The notes under the pieces: model-generated
Databases searched by the model: none
What the model saw: the letters and a program-made list of their open reading frames with translations, nothing else
Told to the model about the DNA's origin: nothing
NCBI RefSeq assembly: GCF_039929605.1
Contig: NZ_JBDSQX010000098.1
Span: forward strand, 17,829-81,828
Source of the DNA: Pelomonas sp039929605
GTDB taxonomy: Bacteria > Pseudomonadota > Gammaproteobacteria > Burkholderiales > Burkholderiaceae_C
Direction of reading: 5' to 3'
DNA: 64,000 nucleotides
Shown: positions 1 through 7,534 of the stretch, one piece after another
Layout of the letters: each line of letters begins with the position of its first letter
How positions within the stretch are numbered: the stretch's first letter is position 1
Translations under genes and position numbers: made by a program

Positions 1-120
1 GTGTCGCCGCGCCTTGTGGACGCGCGAGGAAAAAGGGCGAGAGTTTAGTGAACGCCGATCCGCAGGGCCATGCGGCGTGCCCGGGCGGCGCCCGGCGCAG
101 AATCCTTCGACCCCCCAGCC

Positions 121-1239
121 ATGACGCCGCGAATGCCCGCTCCCACCTCTTTAGACGCCGACATCACCCTGCGCAACCACTGCAGCCGCTGGCTGAACGG
201 CCACCGACCGCTGCGTTCGATGCGCGAGTCCCTGCTGGCACTGGCCGAGGTGCCGGAGGCCGCCTTGCCGCTGGACGTCTACGGCCAGGGCCAGGCCCTG
301 CAGGCGCTGGAGGCCGAGGTGGGCGCGCTGTTAGGCAAGCCGGCCGCGCGCTTCATGCACAAGGGCGTGGCGGCGCAACTGGCGGCCTTGCGCGTGCATT
401 GCGGCGACGGCGACGGCCCGGTGACGCTGCACCCGCAGAGCCACATCGCCGTCGACGAGGCCGAGGCGTTCGAGAAGCTGCTGGGCCTGCGCGGCCTGCG
501 CATCGGCCGGGCGGACGCGCCCTTCGACATCGAGCATCTGGCGGCGCAGCCCCAGCATCCGGCTGTTGTCGTCGTCGAGCTGCCGTTGCGCCGCGCCGGC
601 TACCGCCTGCCCACCTGGGAAGACCTGGTCAACATCAGCAGTTGGTGCCGCGCCGCGCGCGTGCCGCTGCACTTCGACGGCGCCCGTCTCTGGGAGGCCT
701 CCGCCCATTACGGCCGCCCGCTGGCCGAGATCGCTGAGCTGGCCGACTCGGTCTACGTGTCCTTCTACAAGGGCCTGGGCGGCCTCGCGGGCTGCGTGCT
801 GGCGGGCAGCGAGACCTTCATCGCCGCTACCGCCCCTTGGCAATCGCGCCTGGCCGGCAACGTCTTCACGCTGCACCCCTTCGTGCTGAGCGCGCTGCAG
901 GGTCTGCGCACGCAGCTGCCGCGCATGCCCGAGTACCGCGAGCGCGCTCAGTCGCTAGCTGCCGCGCTGGGCGCGGTGCCCGGCTGGCGCGTGGCGCCCG
1001 AGGTGCCGCAGGTCAATGCCTTCCAGCTGCACCTGCCCTTGGCGCCCGACCGGCTGCGCGAGGCCCTGTTGGGCGTGGCCCGGGGCGATGGCTTCTGGCT
1101 GGGCGCGCGGGCGGTGGCCTCACACCTCGTCGAAGGCGGCGCGATGGTGGAGGTCGTCATCGGTGACGCGGCCGGGGGTTGGCTGGACGGCGAAGCGCTC
1201 GACGCGCTGCGGCGCGCGGTGGCGTTGGCGGCGGGTTGA
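121..1239 (+). CDS. Threonine aldolase-like PLP-dependent lyase
   Basis: Predicted fold-type I PLP enzyme related to low-specificity threonine aldolases, which split beta-hydroxy amino acids into glycine plus an aldehyde. The middle holds HFDGARLWEA, like the HxDGARL motif that contacts PLP in this family. It is followed by VSFYKGLGGLAGCVLAG, whose lysine is the likely Schiff-base residue. About 372 residues is usual for the family. The start at 121 was preferred over an in-frame ATG at 70 because the extra N-terminus is low-complexity and not family-like. Bases 1-120 show nothing else recognisable. The gene is convergent with the next one, with stops directly abutting. Family is fairly sure; substrate is not known. 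Confidence 0.8.
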   Translation: MTPRMPAPTSLDADITLRNHCSRWLNGHRPLRSMRESLLALAEVPEAALPLDVYGQGQALQALEAEVGALLGKPAARFMHKGVAAQLAALRVHCGDGDGPVTLHPQSHIAVDEAEAFEKLLGLRGLRIGRADAPFDIEHLAAQPQHPAVVVVELPLRRAGYRLPTWEDLVNISSWCRAARVPLHFDGARLWEASAHYGRPLAEIAELADSVYVSFYKGLGGLAGCVLAGSETFIAATAPWQSRLAGNVFTLHPFVLSALQGLRTQLPRMPEYRERAQSLAAALGAVPGWRVAPEVPQVNAFQLHLPLAPDRLREALLGVARGDGFWLGARAVASHLVEGGAMVEVVIGDAAGGWLDGEALDALRRAVALAAG

Positions 1240-2115
1240 TCAGCCCGGCGGGCCGTTGACGAAGGCGGTCACGTCGTCCAGCACCGGCACCAGCCAGCGC
1301 AGCGGCGCACCGAAGGCGCCGATCATCGTCATGTGGCTGGCGCGCTCGTAGAACTTCAGCGTCACCGGCACGCCCAGCGACTGCAGCTTCGTGGCCAGGG
1401 CCTGGGTGTTGCGCTGCGGGTTCACGAGCTTGTCACTCGTGGCGGCGCCCAGGAAGCTGCGCGGCGCGCCTCGGCTGGCGTGCTCCAGCGGCTGCGTGCC
1501 GGGCGGGTAGTCGGGGTGGAAGAACACCGGCTTGGCGTCGGGGTTCTCGATGGGCAGGAAGTCGTAGGGCCCGGCCAGGCCGATGAAGCCGGCCAGTTCG
1601 CGCGGCGAGCGGCCGGCGGCCTTCAGCCAGCGCGGGTCCAGCGCCAGCATCGCGGCGTTGTAGGCGCCGGCGCTGTGGCCCATGACGAACACCCGCTGCG
1701 GGTTGCCGCCCAGGCGGTCGGCATGGGTCAGCGCCCAGGCGACCGCCGTGGCGCTGTCTTTCAAGAACTCCGGGTAGCGCACCTCGGGGTAGAGGCGGTA
1801 GTCGGCCACCATCGTCAGGATGCCGCGCGAGGCGAGCGCCTCGCCAACGAAGGCGAAGTCGGCGCGCTCACCACGGGTCCAGGAGCCGCCGTAAAAGAAC
1901 ACCACCACCGGCCAGCCGCCACGCGGCGCGGCGCGGCGCGGCCGGTACACGTCCACCAACTGGCGTTCACCAGGGCCGTAGGACGCGCCCTGGCTCACCG
2001 TGTGCGTGTTGCTTGATGCCAGCGCGTTCAGCACCTGCGTCGGCGCCCAGAACACCAGCCCGCCCGCCAGTGCGATCGCGGCGAGCAAGGCCACGCCAAG
2101 CTTGGGCAGAGTCAT
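1240..2115 (-). CDS. Alpha/beta hydrolase, membrane-anchored or exported esterase
   Basis: Carboxylesterase/BD-FAE-type alpha/beta hydrolase of 291 residues. An N-terminal hydrophobic segment (about residues 5-25) suggests export or a membrane anchor. VVFFYGGSW is the oxyanion-hole region (HGG-like with Tyr in place of His). GHSAG carries the nucleophilic serine, and a late His in ERASHMTMIG can complete the triad. The substrate cannot be inferred. It lies tail to tail with the threonine aldolase-like gene and has no operon partner. Confidence 0.82.
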   Translation of the reverse strand: MTLPKLGVALLAAIALAGGLVFWAPTQVLNALASSNTHTVSQGASYGPGERQLVDVYRPRRAAPRGGWPVVVFFYGGSWTRGERADFAFVGEALASRGILTMVADYRLYPEVRYPEFLKDSATAVAWALTHADRLGGNPQRVFVMGHSAGAYNAAMLALDPRWLKAAGRSPRELAGFIGLAGPYDFLPIENPDAKPVFFHPDYPPGTQPLEHASRGAPRSFLGAATSDKLVNPQRNTQALATKLQSLGVPVTLKFYERASHMTMIGAFGAPLRWLVPVLDDVTAFVNGPPG

Positions 2116-2261
2116 GTTTGACTTACGCCGCGCGAGCCGCGCTGGATGCTGGCCACAAAAGCAATCGGCCGCCAGGGCATGCCGTGGCGACCGATTGGGG
2201 GCCCGATGAAGTTGAGTTCAAAGGGCTGAACGAGGCGAAGGGCTTGAAAGGCCGTGGGGCC

Positions 2262-2528
2262 TTACCTACGACCGGAACCACCGCCGCTGGGCGGTGGGCC
2301 GGAGCGGCGCTCCAGGTGGCGGAAGGTGATGCGGCCCTTGCTCAAGTCATAGGGCGACATTTCCAACGACACGTTGTCGCCGGCCAGGATGCGGATGTGA
2401 TGCTTGCGCATCTTGCCGCCGGTGTAGGCGATGACCTGGTGGCCATTCGTCAGCGTCACACGAAAACGCGAGTCGGGCAGGACTTCGTGGACAACGCCCT
2501 GCATTTCGATCAGTTCTTCTTTGGCCAA
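2262..2528 (-). CDS. infA: Translation initiation factor IF-1 (paralogue with C-terminal tail)
   Basis: IF-1 binds the 30S A site during initiation. The S1/OB fold is complete, from AKEELIEMQGVVHE through GGKMRKHHIRIL to LSKGRITFRHLE. A roughly 16-residue Ser/Gly/Pro/Arg-rich tail follows that classical IF-1 lacks. No ATG precedes the conserved AKEEL segment. A TTG lies exactly there, with GGAG eight bases upstream, so a TTG start is assigned (88 residues). It sits beside a cold-shock gene rather than in the ribosomal-protein operon, so it is probably the second infA copy common in Betaproteobacteria. Confidence 0.93.
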   Translation of the reverse strand: MAKEELIEMQGVVHEVLPDSRFRVTLTNGHQVIAYTGGKMRKHHIRILAGDNVSLEMSPYDLSKGRITFRHLERRSGPPPSGGGSGRR

Positions 2529-2616
2529 GTGTTGGGCTCCGTTGCGGAAAATTAGACGGGAGGCCGTGCACGAGGCCGTGCCGGCGACGAATGCGGCCAT
2601 TCAAGGCCGCGCGTTG

Positions 2617-2841
2617 TCAGTGGCAATTTGCCCAGGCCAGACCTTCGGCCCGCGCATAGCGCAAGGCTGCCTTCGGACTGACAAAGCTCGGCGTGAATTG
2701 CATCACACGATCGACGCTGGCCATACCCTGGCCGGACCGGATTGAGACGACGGCATGAAAGCCGCCATCGTTGCCAGCCTGCGTCATGGGAGAGACGACG
2801 TAGCGTCCCACTTCTAGGTTCTTGTTGTTGTTCTTGTACAT
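2617..2841 (-). CDS. Small conserved-looking hypothetical protein, cold-shock neighbour
   Basis: A 74-residue protein that starts with an Asn/Lys-rich stretch and contains VVSIRSGQGMASVDRV and SPKAALRYARAEGLAW, patterns that look structured rather than random. It lies between a cold-shock gene upstream and infA downstream on the same strand. The only Shine-Dalgarno-like stretch is a weak AAGAAG close to the ATG. No function is recognised. Codon use resembles its neighbours, which supports a real gene. Confidence 0.6.
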   Translation of the reverse strand: MYKNNNKNLEVGRYVVSPMTQAGNDGGFHAVVSIRSGQGMASVDRVMQFTPSFVSPKAALRYARAEGLAWANCH

Positions 2842-2867
2842 CTTCTTGTTCTTGGTATGGGTCGTGC

Positions 2868-2917
2868 CACGGCGACCGCAAGGGGTCGCCGTGAGCTGGG
2901 CGCGCGTGGGCGCCCAG
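2868..2917 (-). terminator. Tandem hairpins downstream of the cold-shock gene
   Basis: Two GC-rich hairpins lie between the cold-shock stop and the next small gene. One has 7-bp arms at 2896-2902 and 2911-2917. The other has 10-bp perfect arms at 2868-2877 and 2884-2893. No U-tract follows, so they may protect the csp mRNA 3' end or attenuate read-through rather than end transcription fully. Confidence 0.5.
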
Positions 2918-2922
2918 TTCGC

Positions 2923-3135
2923 TCAAAGTGAGCGAATGTTCGAAGCCTGCAGACCCTTGGGGCCTTGCTTGGTTTCGAACTCAACCTTGGCGCCTTCGGC
3001 CAGCGAGCGGAAGCCGCCGGCGTTCTTGATTTCGCTGTGGTGGGCGAAGAGGTCCTTGCCGCCGCCGTCAGGCGTGATGAAGCCGAAGCCCTTGCCGTCG
3101 TCGAACCACTTCACGGTGCCGATTTCTGTCGTCAT
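2923..3135 (-). CDS. Cold-shock domain protein (CspA family)
   Basis: Single cold-shock domain of 70 residues, the normal family size. The nucleic-acid-binding motifs GTVKWFDDGKGFGFI (RNP1) and DLFAHHSEI (RNP2) are intact. It acts as an RNA chaperone. The start at 3135 matches the MxxGTVKWF family N-terminus; in-frame codons upstream to 3219 belong to the leader. The long untranslated stretch upstream fits post-transcriptional cold control as known for cspA genes, but I cannot show that here. Confidence 0.94.
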   Translation of the reverse strand: MTTEIGTVKWFDDGKGFGFITPDGGGKDLFAHHSEIKNAGGFRSLAEGAKVEFETKQGPKGLQASNIRSL

Positions 3136-3432
3136 GATGTTTCCTTGGAAAATTGGAATAGAGAAGAACTCCGCCGGCAACATCGCCATGCGGAGACAGA
3201 AACACTCAAGAACACTCACCGGGAGTTGCTGAAGCGAGCCGCTCGCGAGAACGGGCCAGGGGATGGCCAGCGGGGCTGCAGATAAGACCTTGAGAAAACG
3301 GTCTTGTGCGAATCTATCCCGCCATTTTACACACCAACAGCAACCTCACGCCAGGCCGAGCCTTGCGCAAGGCCCGGAACACCGGTAGTAAGTCATCGTG
3401 GCACGCCCTGGGCATACGCCCGGCGACCGCGC
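3136..3432 (-). other. Leader/promoter region of the cold-shock gene
   Basis: About 300 bases without a convincing gene. Reading on the minus strand, a TAAAAT hexamer (plus-strand 3324-3329) could be a -10 element. A small dyad, AAGACC/GGTCTT (3284-3289 and 3300-3305), lies in the presumed 5' untranslated region. The remainder to 3432 is the gap after the phospholipase D stop. Promoter assignment is tentative. Confidence 0.35.
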
Positions 3433-4722
3433 TCAAAGCTGCGTGCGCAGGGTCCTGGCCAGCATCTCCCACAGCCGCTCCGACCACGGGCGCTGCCGCC
3501 ACTCATCCAGCGTGATGCGGCGAGCCTTGGCCCAGTCGCCCTCGAACACGGCTTGCTGCTGCTGGCCGAACTCGGCGTTCAGCACGTTCAGGTTGGCCTC
3601 GTCATTGAGGCGGAAGGAGCGGTTGTCGAAGTTGGTGGACCCCACCGACGCGAACATGCCGTCCACCACCAGGCCCTTCACATGGAACATCGTCGGCTGG
3701 TATTCGGCGAACTCAATGCCGGCCTCCAGCATCGGGCCCCAACTGCTGCGCGAGGCCTTGCGCACGGTCTCCGAGTCGATGTGGCCGCTCGGCGTCAGCA
3801 CGCGGATCTTCACGCCCCGCTTCGCCGCGTCCACCAGCGTCTGGATCGTCAGGTCGTCGGGCACGAAATAGGAGTTGGCCAGGGCTATGGTCTTGCGCGC
3901 CGCCGTGATGGACAGCAGGTACATCAGCTGCATGCTCTCGCTGCCGCCGCTGGGCGAACTGCTGAACATCTGCGCCGAATACGTTCCCCCCGGCTGCAGC
4001 GCGGGGAAATAGGCCTCGCCGTGCAGCACCTCACCGGTGGCGCGCATCCAGTTGTCCAGGAACACCGACTGCATCTGCGCTACCACCGGCCCGGCCACGC
4101 GGTAGTGCGTGTCGCGCCACTCCGTCTCGTTGCGGGCGTTGCCGCGCCATTGGTCGGCAATGCCCACGCCGCCCGTGAAGCCGATGCGCCCGTCGACGAC
4201 CAGCAGCTTGCGGTGGGTGCGGTTGTTCATCTGCCCCCAGTTGGCCCAGCGTGGCTCGTGGAAGCGCTGGCAGGCCACGCCGGCGGCTTTCATCTCGTCC
4301 AGCATCGCCTGATCCATCTTCATGCTGCCCACCCAGTCCAGCAGCACGTTCACCTTCACGCCGGCCCGGGCGCGCTCGGTCAGCGCGTTAGCGAACTCCC
4401 GCCCGATGCTGCCCGACCAGTAGATATAGGTCTCGAAGTTCACCGTCGCCTTGGCCGAGCGGATGGCCGCCAGCATGGGCGGGAAGATCTCGTCGCCGTT
4501 GCGCAGCGTCTGTACCTCGTTGCCCTCCACCAGCGGCGGCCCCAGCAGCGCGCTCAGCGCACGCCTGAATTCCGCGTCGTCGGTCTCGTAGAGCTTGGAC
4601 AGCTTCTGGTCGATCTTGGTCTCATGGGTCGACAGGTTCTGATACAGCAGCACGCCCAGCAGCGTTGCCGCCGCCGTCACCAGGACAACGATCCACGTGG
4701 AATGCCTTGCCGCCTTCATCAA
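3433..4722 (-). CDS. Phospholipase D-type cardiolipin synthase
   Basis: Two HKD catalytic motifs are complete: H170-x-K172-x4-D177 (THRKLLVVD) and H347-x-K349-x4-D354 (FHVKGLVVD), each followed by the usual Gly/Ser/Asn segment. An N-terminal membrane helix spans about residues 9-27. Length (429 residues) and architecture fit bacterial cardiolipin synthases of the ClsB/ClsC type, which condense phosphatidylglycerol-type lipids at the inner membrane. Subgroup is not resolved. The gene stands alone. Confidence 0.87.
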   Translation of the reverse strand: MMKAARHSTWIVVLVTAAATLLGVLLYQNLSTHETKIDQKLSKLYETDDAEFRRALSALLGPPLVEGNEVQTLRNGDEIFPPMLAAIRSAKATVNFETYIYWSGSIGREFANALTERARAGVKVNVLLDWVGSMKMDQAMLDEMKAAGVACQRFHEPRWANWGQMNNRTHRKLLVVDGRIGFTGGVGIADQWRGNARNETEWRDTHYRVAGPVVAQMQSVFLDNWMRATGEVLHGEAYFPALQPGGTYSAQMFSSSPSGGSESMQLMYLLSITAARKTIALANSYFVPDDLTIQTLVDAAKRGVKIRVLTPSGHIDSETVRKASRSSWGPMLEAGIEFAEYQPTMFHVKGLVVDGMFASVGSTNFDNRSFRLNDEANLNVLNAEFGQQQQAVFEGDWAKARRITLDEWRQRPWSERLWEMLARTLRTQL

Positions 4723-4901
4723 ATTGCTCTGTCCCCGCGCGCCAGAACTGGCCGCAACGATGCTAGGGAGCGCTCGGCCCGGCTGGCGTAGGCCGGCGCC
4801 GCGTCACCGCCAGCGCCGGCGCTGTTCAGGCGCGCTCCACGCGGCGCTGGAAGCCGTTGCATTGGAGCGGCGCTGGCCCTGGGCATCGGGCCCGCGCAGT
4901 G

Positions 4902-5351
4902 CTACTTCAGCAGCAGCTCCTGCAGCTCCATGCTGCCCGCCAGCTTGCGCATCACCTTGCGCTCGCCGGAGGCCGCTTCCATCTTGTGCTGATCCATGGC
5001 CATGAAGGCCTCGTACTTCTTCTGGATCTCCAGTTGCTGGGCATTCGACAGATAGTCCTTGGACTCGATGGCCAGGATCAGGTCCGGCTCGCCCTCGCGG
5101 GCGTTGTTTACCTGGAACACGTGGTAGGAGACGATGTAGCCCTCCTTCTTGCCGAACTCGCTGGATTTCTTCCAGGTCTTGGCCAGGAAGTCCATGTAGT
5201 TCTCGGCCTGGCCGGGCTCGATCTTGATGCTGGAGAAGTTCCAGACCGTGCCGGGCTTGTAGCTGGACTCCTGCGCCTGGGCCGTGGCCGAGCCAAGAAT
5301 CATCAGGCCCGCTGCAAACAGTGACGTCGTGATGCGTGTCGCGAACTTCAT
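4902..5351 (-). CDS. Exported protein of unknown function
   Basis: 149 residues with a clear Sec signal peptide (basic MKFATR, a hydrophobic core, and an ATAQAQ cleavage region). The mature part contains IKIEPGQAENYMDFLAKTWK and a helical, charged C-terminus, reminiscent of small dimeric alpha/beta-barrel proteins, but no family is assigned. AGGAG precedes the ATG. Nothing recognisable lies between it and the phospholipase gene (4723-4901). Confidence 0.7.
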   Translation of the reverse strand: MKFATRITTSLFAAGLMILGSATAQAQESSYKPGTVWNFSSIKIEPGQAENYMDFLAKTWKKSSEFGKKEGYIVSYHVFQVNNAREGEPDLILAIESKDYLSNAQQLEIQKKYEAFMAMDQHKMEAASGERKVMRKLAGSMELQELLLK

Positions 5352-5499
5352 TTGGAGGACTCCTCACCCGTTGACGCCGGTGATCGCGCTCGCGCGTGAG
5401 TGCGCCGGGGCACTGTGCGCCTGCGGCCAGGCTGGCGGTGAAGGGGGTGGCACCGGGCTGCTGGGGGAGCGGCATTCATCTTCAGGATGCTGGGGGGTG

Positions 5500-5667
5500 C
5501 TAAGGCAACGCTGAACAAGTCCCTCGCGCGCAGCGCATCCCTGCTTTGGGCGGCCTGCGGCGTTGCAAATCCTCGCCATAGCCAGCTATGGCTGCGGTTT
5601 GCGCCTTGCAGGCCTTCCCAAACCAGGGCGCGCTGCATCGCGGGGACTTATTCAGCGTCGCCCTAAG
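5500..5667. repeat. 168-bp imperfect palindrome, repeat family B copy 1
   Basis: A near-symmetric element centred on ccatag-ccag-ctatgg (5576-5591). The outer arms read taaggcaacgctgaacaagt and, on the other strand, ttagggcgacgctgaataag. The core arms are cgttgcaaat (5561-5570) and gcggtttgcgcc (ending 5605). The element at 52101-52259 shares the layout and core words. It looks like a non-coding dispersed repeat able to fold into a long cruciform or RNA hairpin. No transposase is present. Confidence 0.75.
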
Positions 5668-5669
5668 TC

Positions 5670-5840
5670 AACGCCACCACGGCGCTTATAAACAGCGACC
5701 TGGTGCGCGTCTACGAAAAGATGGCCGCCGACATCCGCGACTCGTCGGAGCCCGACGGCAAAGTCCCGACCATCGCGCCGGAGTTCGTCAAGTTCCTCGA
5801 TAAGGACGGCAACGACACGCCGTTCCGCGATTCGCCCCCC
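5670..5840 (+). pseudogene. Remnant of a GH78-like alpha-L-rhamnosidase
   Basis: The open frame has no sensible start and is stopped by TAA at 5664-5666. It reads ALINSDLVRVYEKMAADIRD, then PDGKVPTIAPEFVKF and FRDSP. This matches the run in family 78 glycosidases where a helical (alpha/alpha)6 segment leads to G-x-VP-x-IAPEF and FRDSPEWG. After FRDSP the similarity stops abruptly at a Pro-Asn junction beside a palindromic repeat. Only about 55 codons remain, so this is a gene fossil. Assignment is from memory of the family. Confidence 0.5.
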
Positions 5841-5887
5841 AACATATTGGCCGGGAGTTCGTTGGGGTTCACCTTGTTCACCCCAAC
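5836..5887. repeat. Short palindromic extragenic repeat (gttgggg/ccccaac)
   Basis: Three alternating arms, ccccaac (5837-5843), gttgggg (5861-5867) and ccccaac (5881-5887), can form alternative hairpins. The last pair has 8-bp perfect arms, gttggggt and accccaac. It lies exactly where homology of the glycosidase remnant ends and 11 bases from the zwf stop. It may also act as part of the zwf 3' end. Confidence 0.5.
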
Positions 5888-5898
5888 CTACGAGCTTC

Positions 5899-7362
5899 TC
5901 AGCCCCCCGACTTGTTCGGGCTGCGCCAGGCCCGCTCGAAGGGCAGTCGCCACGCATGCGGGGCGATGAGTTGGTGGACGGACTTGGGGCCCCAGCTGCC
6001 CGGTTCGTACAGACGCACGGGCGGCGGCGACTCCAGCAGGGCGGTCGATACCTCCCACAGGCGCTCGATGCCCTCTGCGGTACAGAACAGCGTGTGGTCA
6101 CCCTTCATGGCGTCGAGGATCAGGCGTTCGTAGGCCTCCAGCACCTCGCCGGCCAGGCCGGTGTCGTGCATGGCGAACTGCAGGCTCAGCTTGTCCAGCC
6201 GCAAGCCGGGGCCGGGGCGTTTGCCGTAGAAGCTCAGGCTCATCTTGCTGGCGTCGGCGAGGTCGAAGGTCAGGTGGTCGGGCCCTTGCGCACCGACGCC
6301 GCTGCCGGGCGGGAACATGCTTTTGGGCGGCTCGCGAAAGGCGATGGAGATGATGCGCTGGCCCTCCGCCATGCGCTTGCCGGTGCGCAGGAAGAAGGGC
6401 ACGCCCGCCCAGCGCCAGTTGTCGATGAAGCACTTGAGGGCGATGAAGGTCTCGGTTTCGCTCTGCGGGTCCACGCCGGGTTCGTCGCGGTAGCCGCTGT
6501 ACTGGCCACGCACCACGTCGGCCGGCTGGATGGGCAGCATGCTGCGGAAGACCTTGTTCTTTTCCTCGCTGATGGGCGCTGGCTCCAGCGAGGTAGGTGG
6601 CTCCATTGCCATGAAGCCGAGGATCTGGAAGAGGTGCGTCACCACCATGTCGCGGTAGGCGCCGGTCTGCTCGTAGAACGCACTGCGCTGCCCGAGGCCC
6701 AGGGTCTCGGGCACATCGATCTGCACGTGGTCGATGAAGTTGCGGTTCCAGATCGGCTCGAACAGGCCGTTGGCAAAGCGGAAGGCCAGGATGTTCTGTG
6801 CCGGCTCCTTGCCCAGGAAGTGGTCGATGCGAAAGACCTGGTCTTCGGCGAACACCTCGTGCACGGCACGATTGAGCTTGACGGCACTGGCCAGGTCGGT
6901 CCCGAAGGGCTTTTCCATCACGATCCGCGCATTGGCCACCAGGCCGGCTTCGCCCAGCACCTTCACGGCCGAGAGGGCCGCGTTGGGCGGCACGCTCAGG
7001 TAGTGCAGGCGCTGGCTTTCGCGGCCAATGGCGGCTTCGGCGCGCGCGGCGGCCTCGGCCAGGGCAGCAGGGCCGGCCGCGAGCGGCACGTACTCCAGCC
7101 GCGCGGCGAACTCGGCCCAGTCAGCGTCAGCCACCGGGCGATTGAAGAACTGCGCCAGGGCCTGCCGCGTCAGCGCGCCAAAGGCGGCGGTGTCGATGTC
7201 ATCCAGCGACACGCCGATGATCCGGTAGTCCGGCAGGAAGCCCGCCGTGCACAGGTGGAACAGCCCCGGTAGCAGCTTGCGCTTGGCCAGATCGCCGGTG
7301 GCGCCGAACAGCACCACCAGCTGAGGTAAGCGCGGCCCAACGCCGGGCGATATTTTTGCCAT
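5899..7362 (-). CDS. zwf: Glucose-6-phosphate 1-dehydrogenase
   Basis: Oxidises glucose 6-phosphate to 6-phosphogluconolactone, the entry to the pentose-phosphate and Entner-Doudoroff routes, making NADPH. The nucleotide-binding GATGDLAKRK (residues 20-29), EKPFG (150-154) and the catalytic RIDHFLGKE (178-186) are all present. Length 487 is normal. The ATG at 7362 has AGGAG ten bases upstream; the open frame to 7467 lacks family-like sequence. No hexR, pgl or edd partner is adjacent. Confidence 0.96.
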   Translation of the reverse strand: MAKISPGVGPRLPQLVVLFGATGDLAKRKLLPGLFHLCTAGFLPDYRIIGVSLDDIDTAAFGALTRQALAQFFNRPVADADWAEFAARLEYVPLAAGPAALAEAAARAEAAIGRESQRLHYLSVPPNAALSAVKVLGEAGLVANARIVMEKPFGTDLASAVKLNRAVHEVFAEDQVFRIDHFLGKEPAQNILAFRFANGLFEPIWNRNFIDHVQIDVPETLGLGQRSAFYEQTGAYRDMVVTHLFQILGFMAMEPPTSLEPAPISEEKNKVFRSMLPIQPADVVRGQYSGYRDEPGVDPQSETETFIALKCFIDNWRWAGVPFFLRTGKRMAEGQRIISIAFREPPKSMFPPGSGVGAQGPDHLTFDLADASKMSLSFYGKRPGPGLRLDKLSLQFAMHDTGLAGEVLEAYERLILDAMKGDHTLFCTAEGIERLWEVSTALLESPPPVRLYEPGSWGPKSVHQLIAPHAWRLPFERAWRSPNKSGG

Positions 7363-7497
7363 GTTCGAGGTGCTCCTGCGGTCAGCCACAACGCTGGATA
7401 CGTTAGCAAGGATCGAACCATCGGGCGGGTCGGCGCGGCCGGGAGCAGGCTCGGGGGCGGGTCTCAAATCCAGATGCCTTGACCCCGAACTTTCGGC

Positions 7498-7522
7498 GGT
7501 ACTTAGATTTGAGACCTAACCT
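7498..7522 (+). repeat. REP-like repeat, left flank of the SIR2 gene
   Basis: ggtacttagatttgagacct and the next bases align with the minus-strand copy at 10321-10346. On this side gatttgagacc (7506-7516) also pairs perfectly with ggtctcaaatc (7460-7470), an 11-bp inverted repeat with a 35-base spacer. Together these resemble REP elements mobilised by IS200-like RAYT transposases, though none is encoded here. Confidence 0.6.
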
Positions 7523-7534
7523 CGAACTCGCGCC

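Noticed and set aside
3314..3502. 62-codon frame upstream of the cold-shock gene
   Set aside because: Overlaps the phospholipase D end, has no ribosome site or recognisable features, and looks like chance coding.
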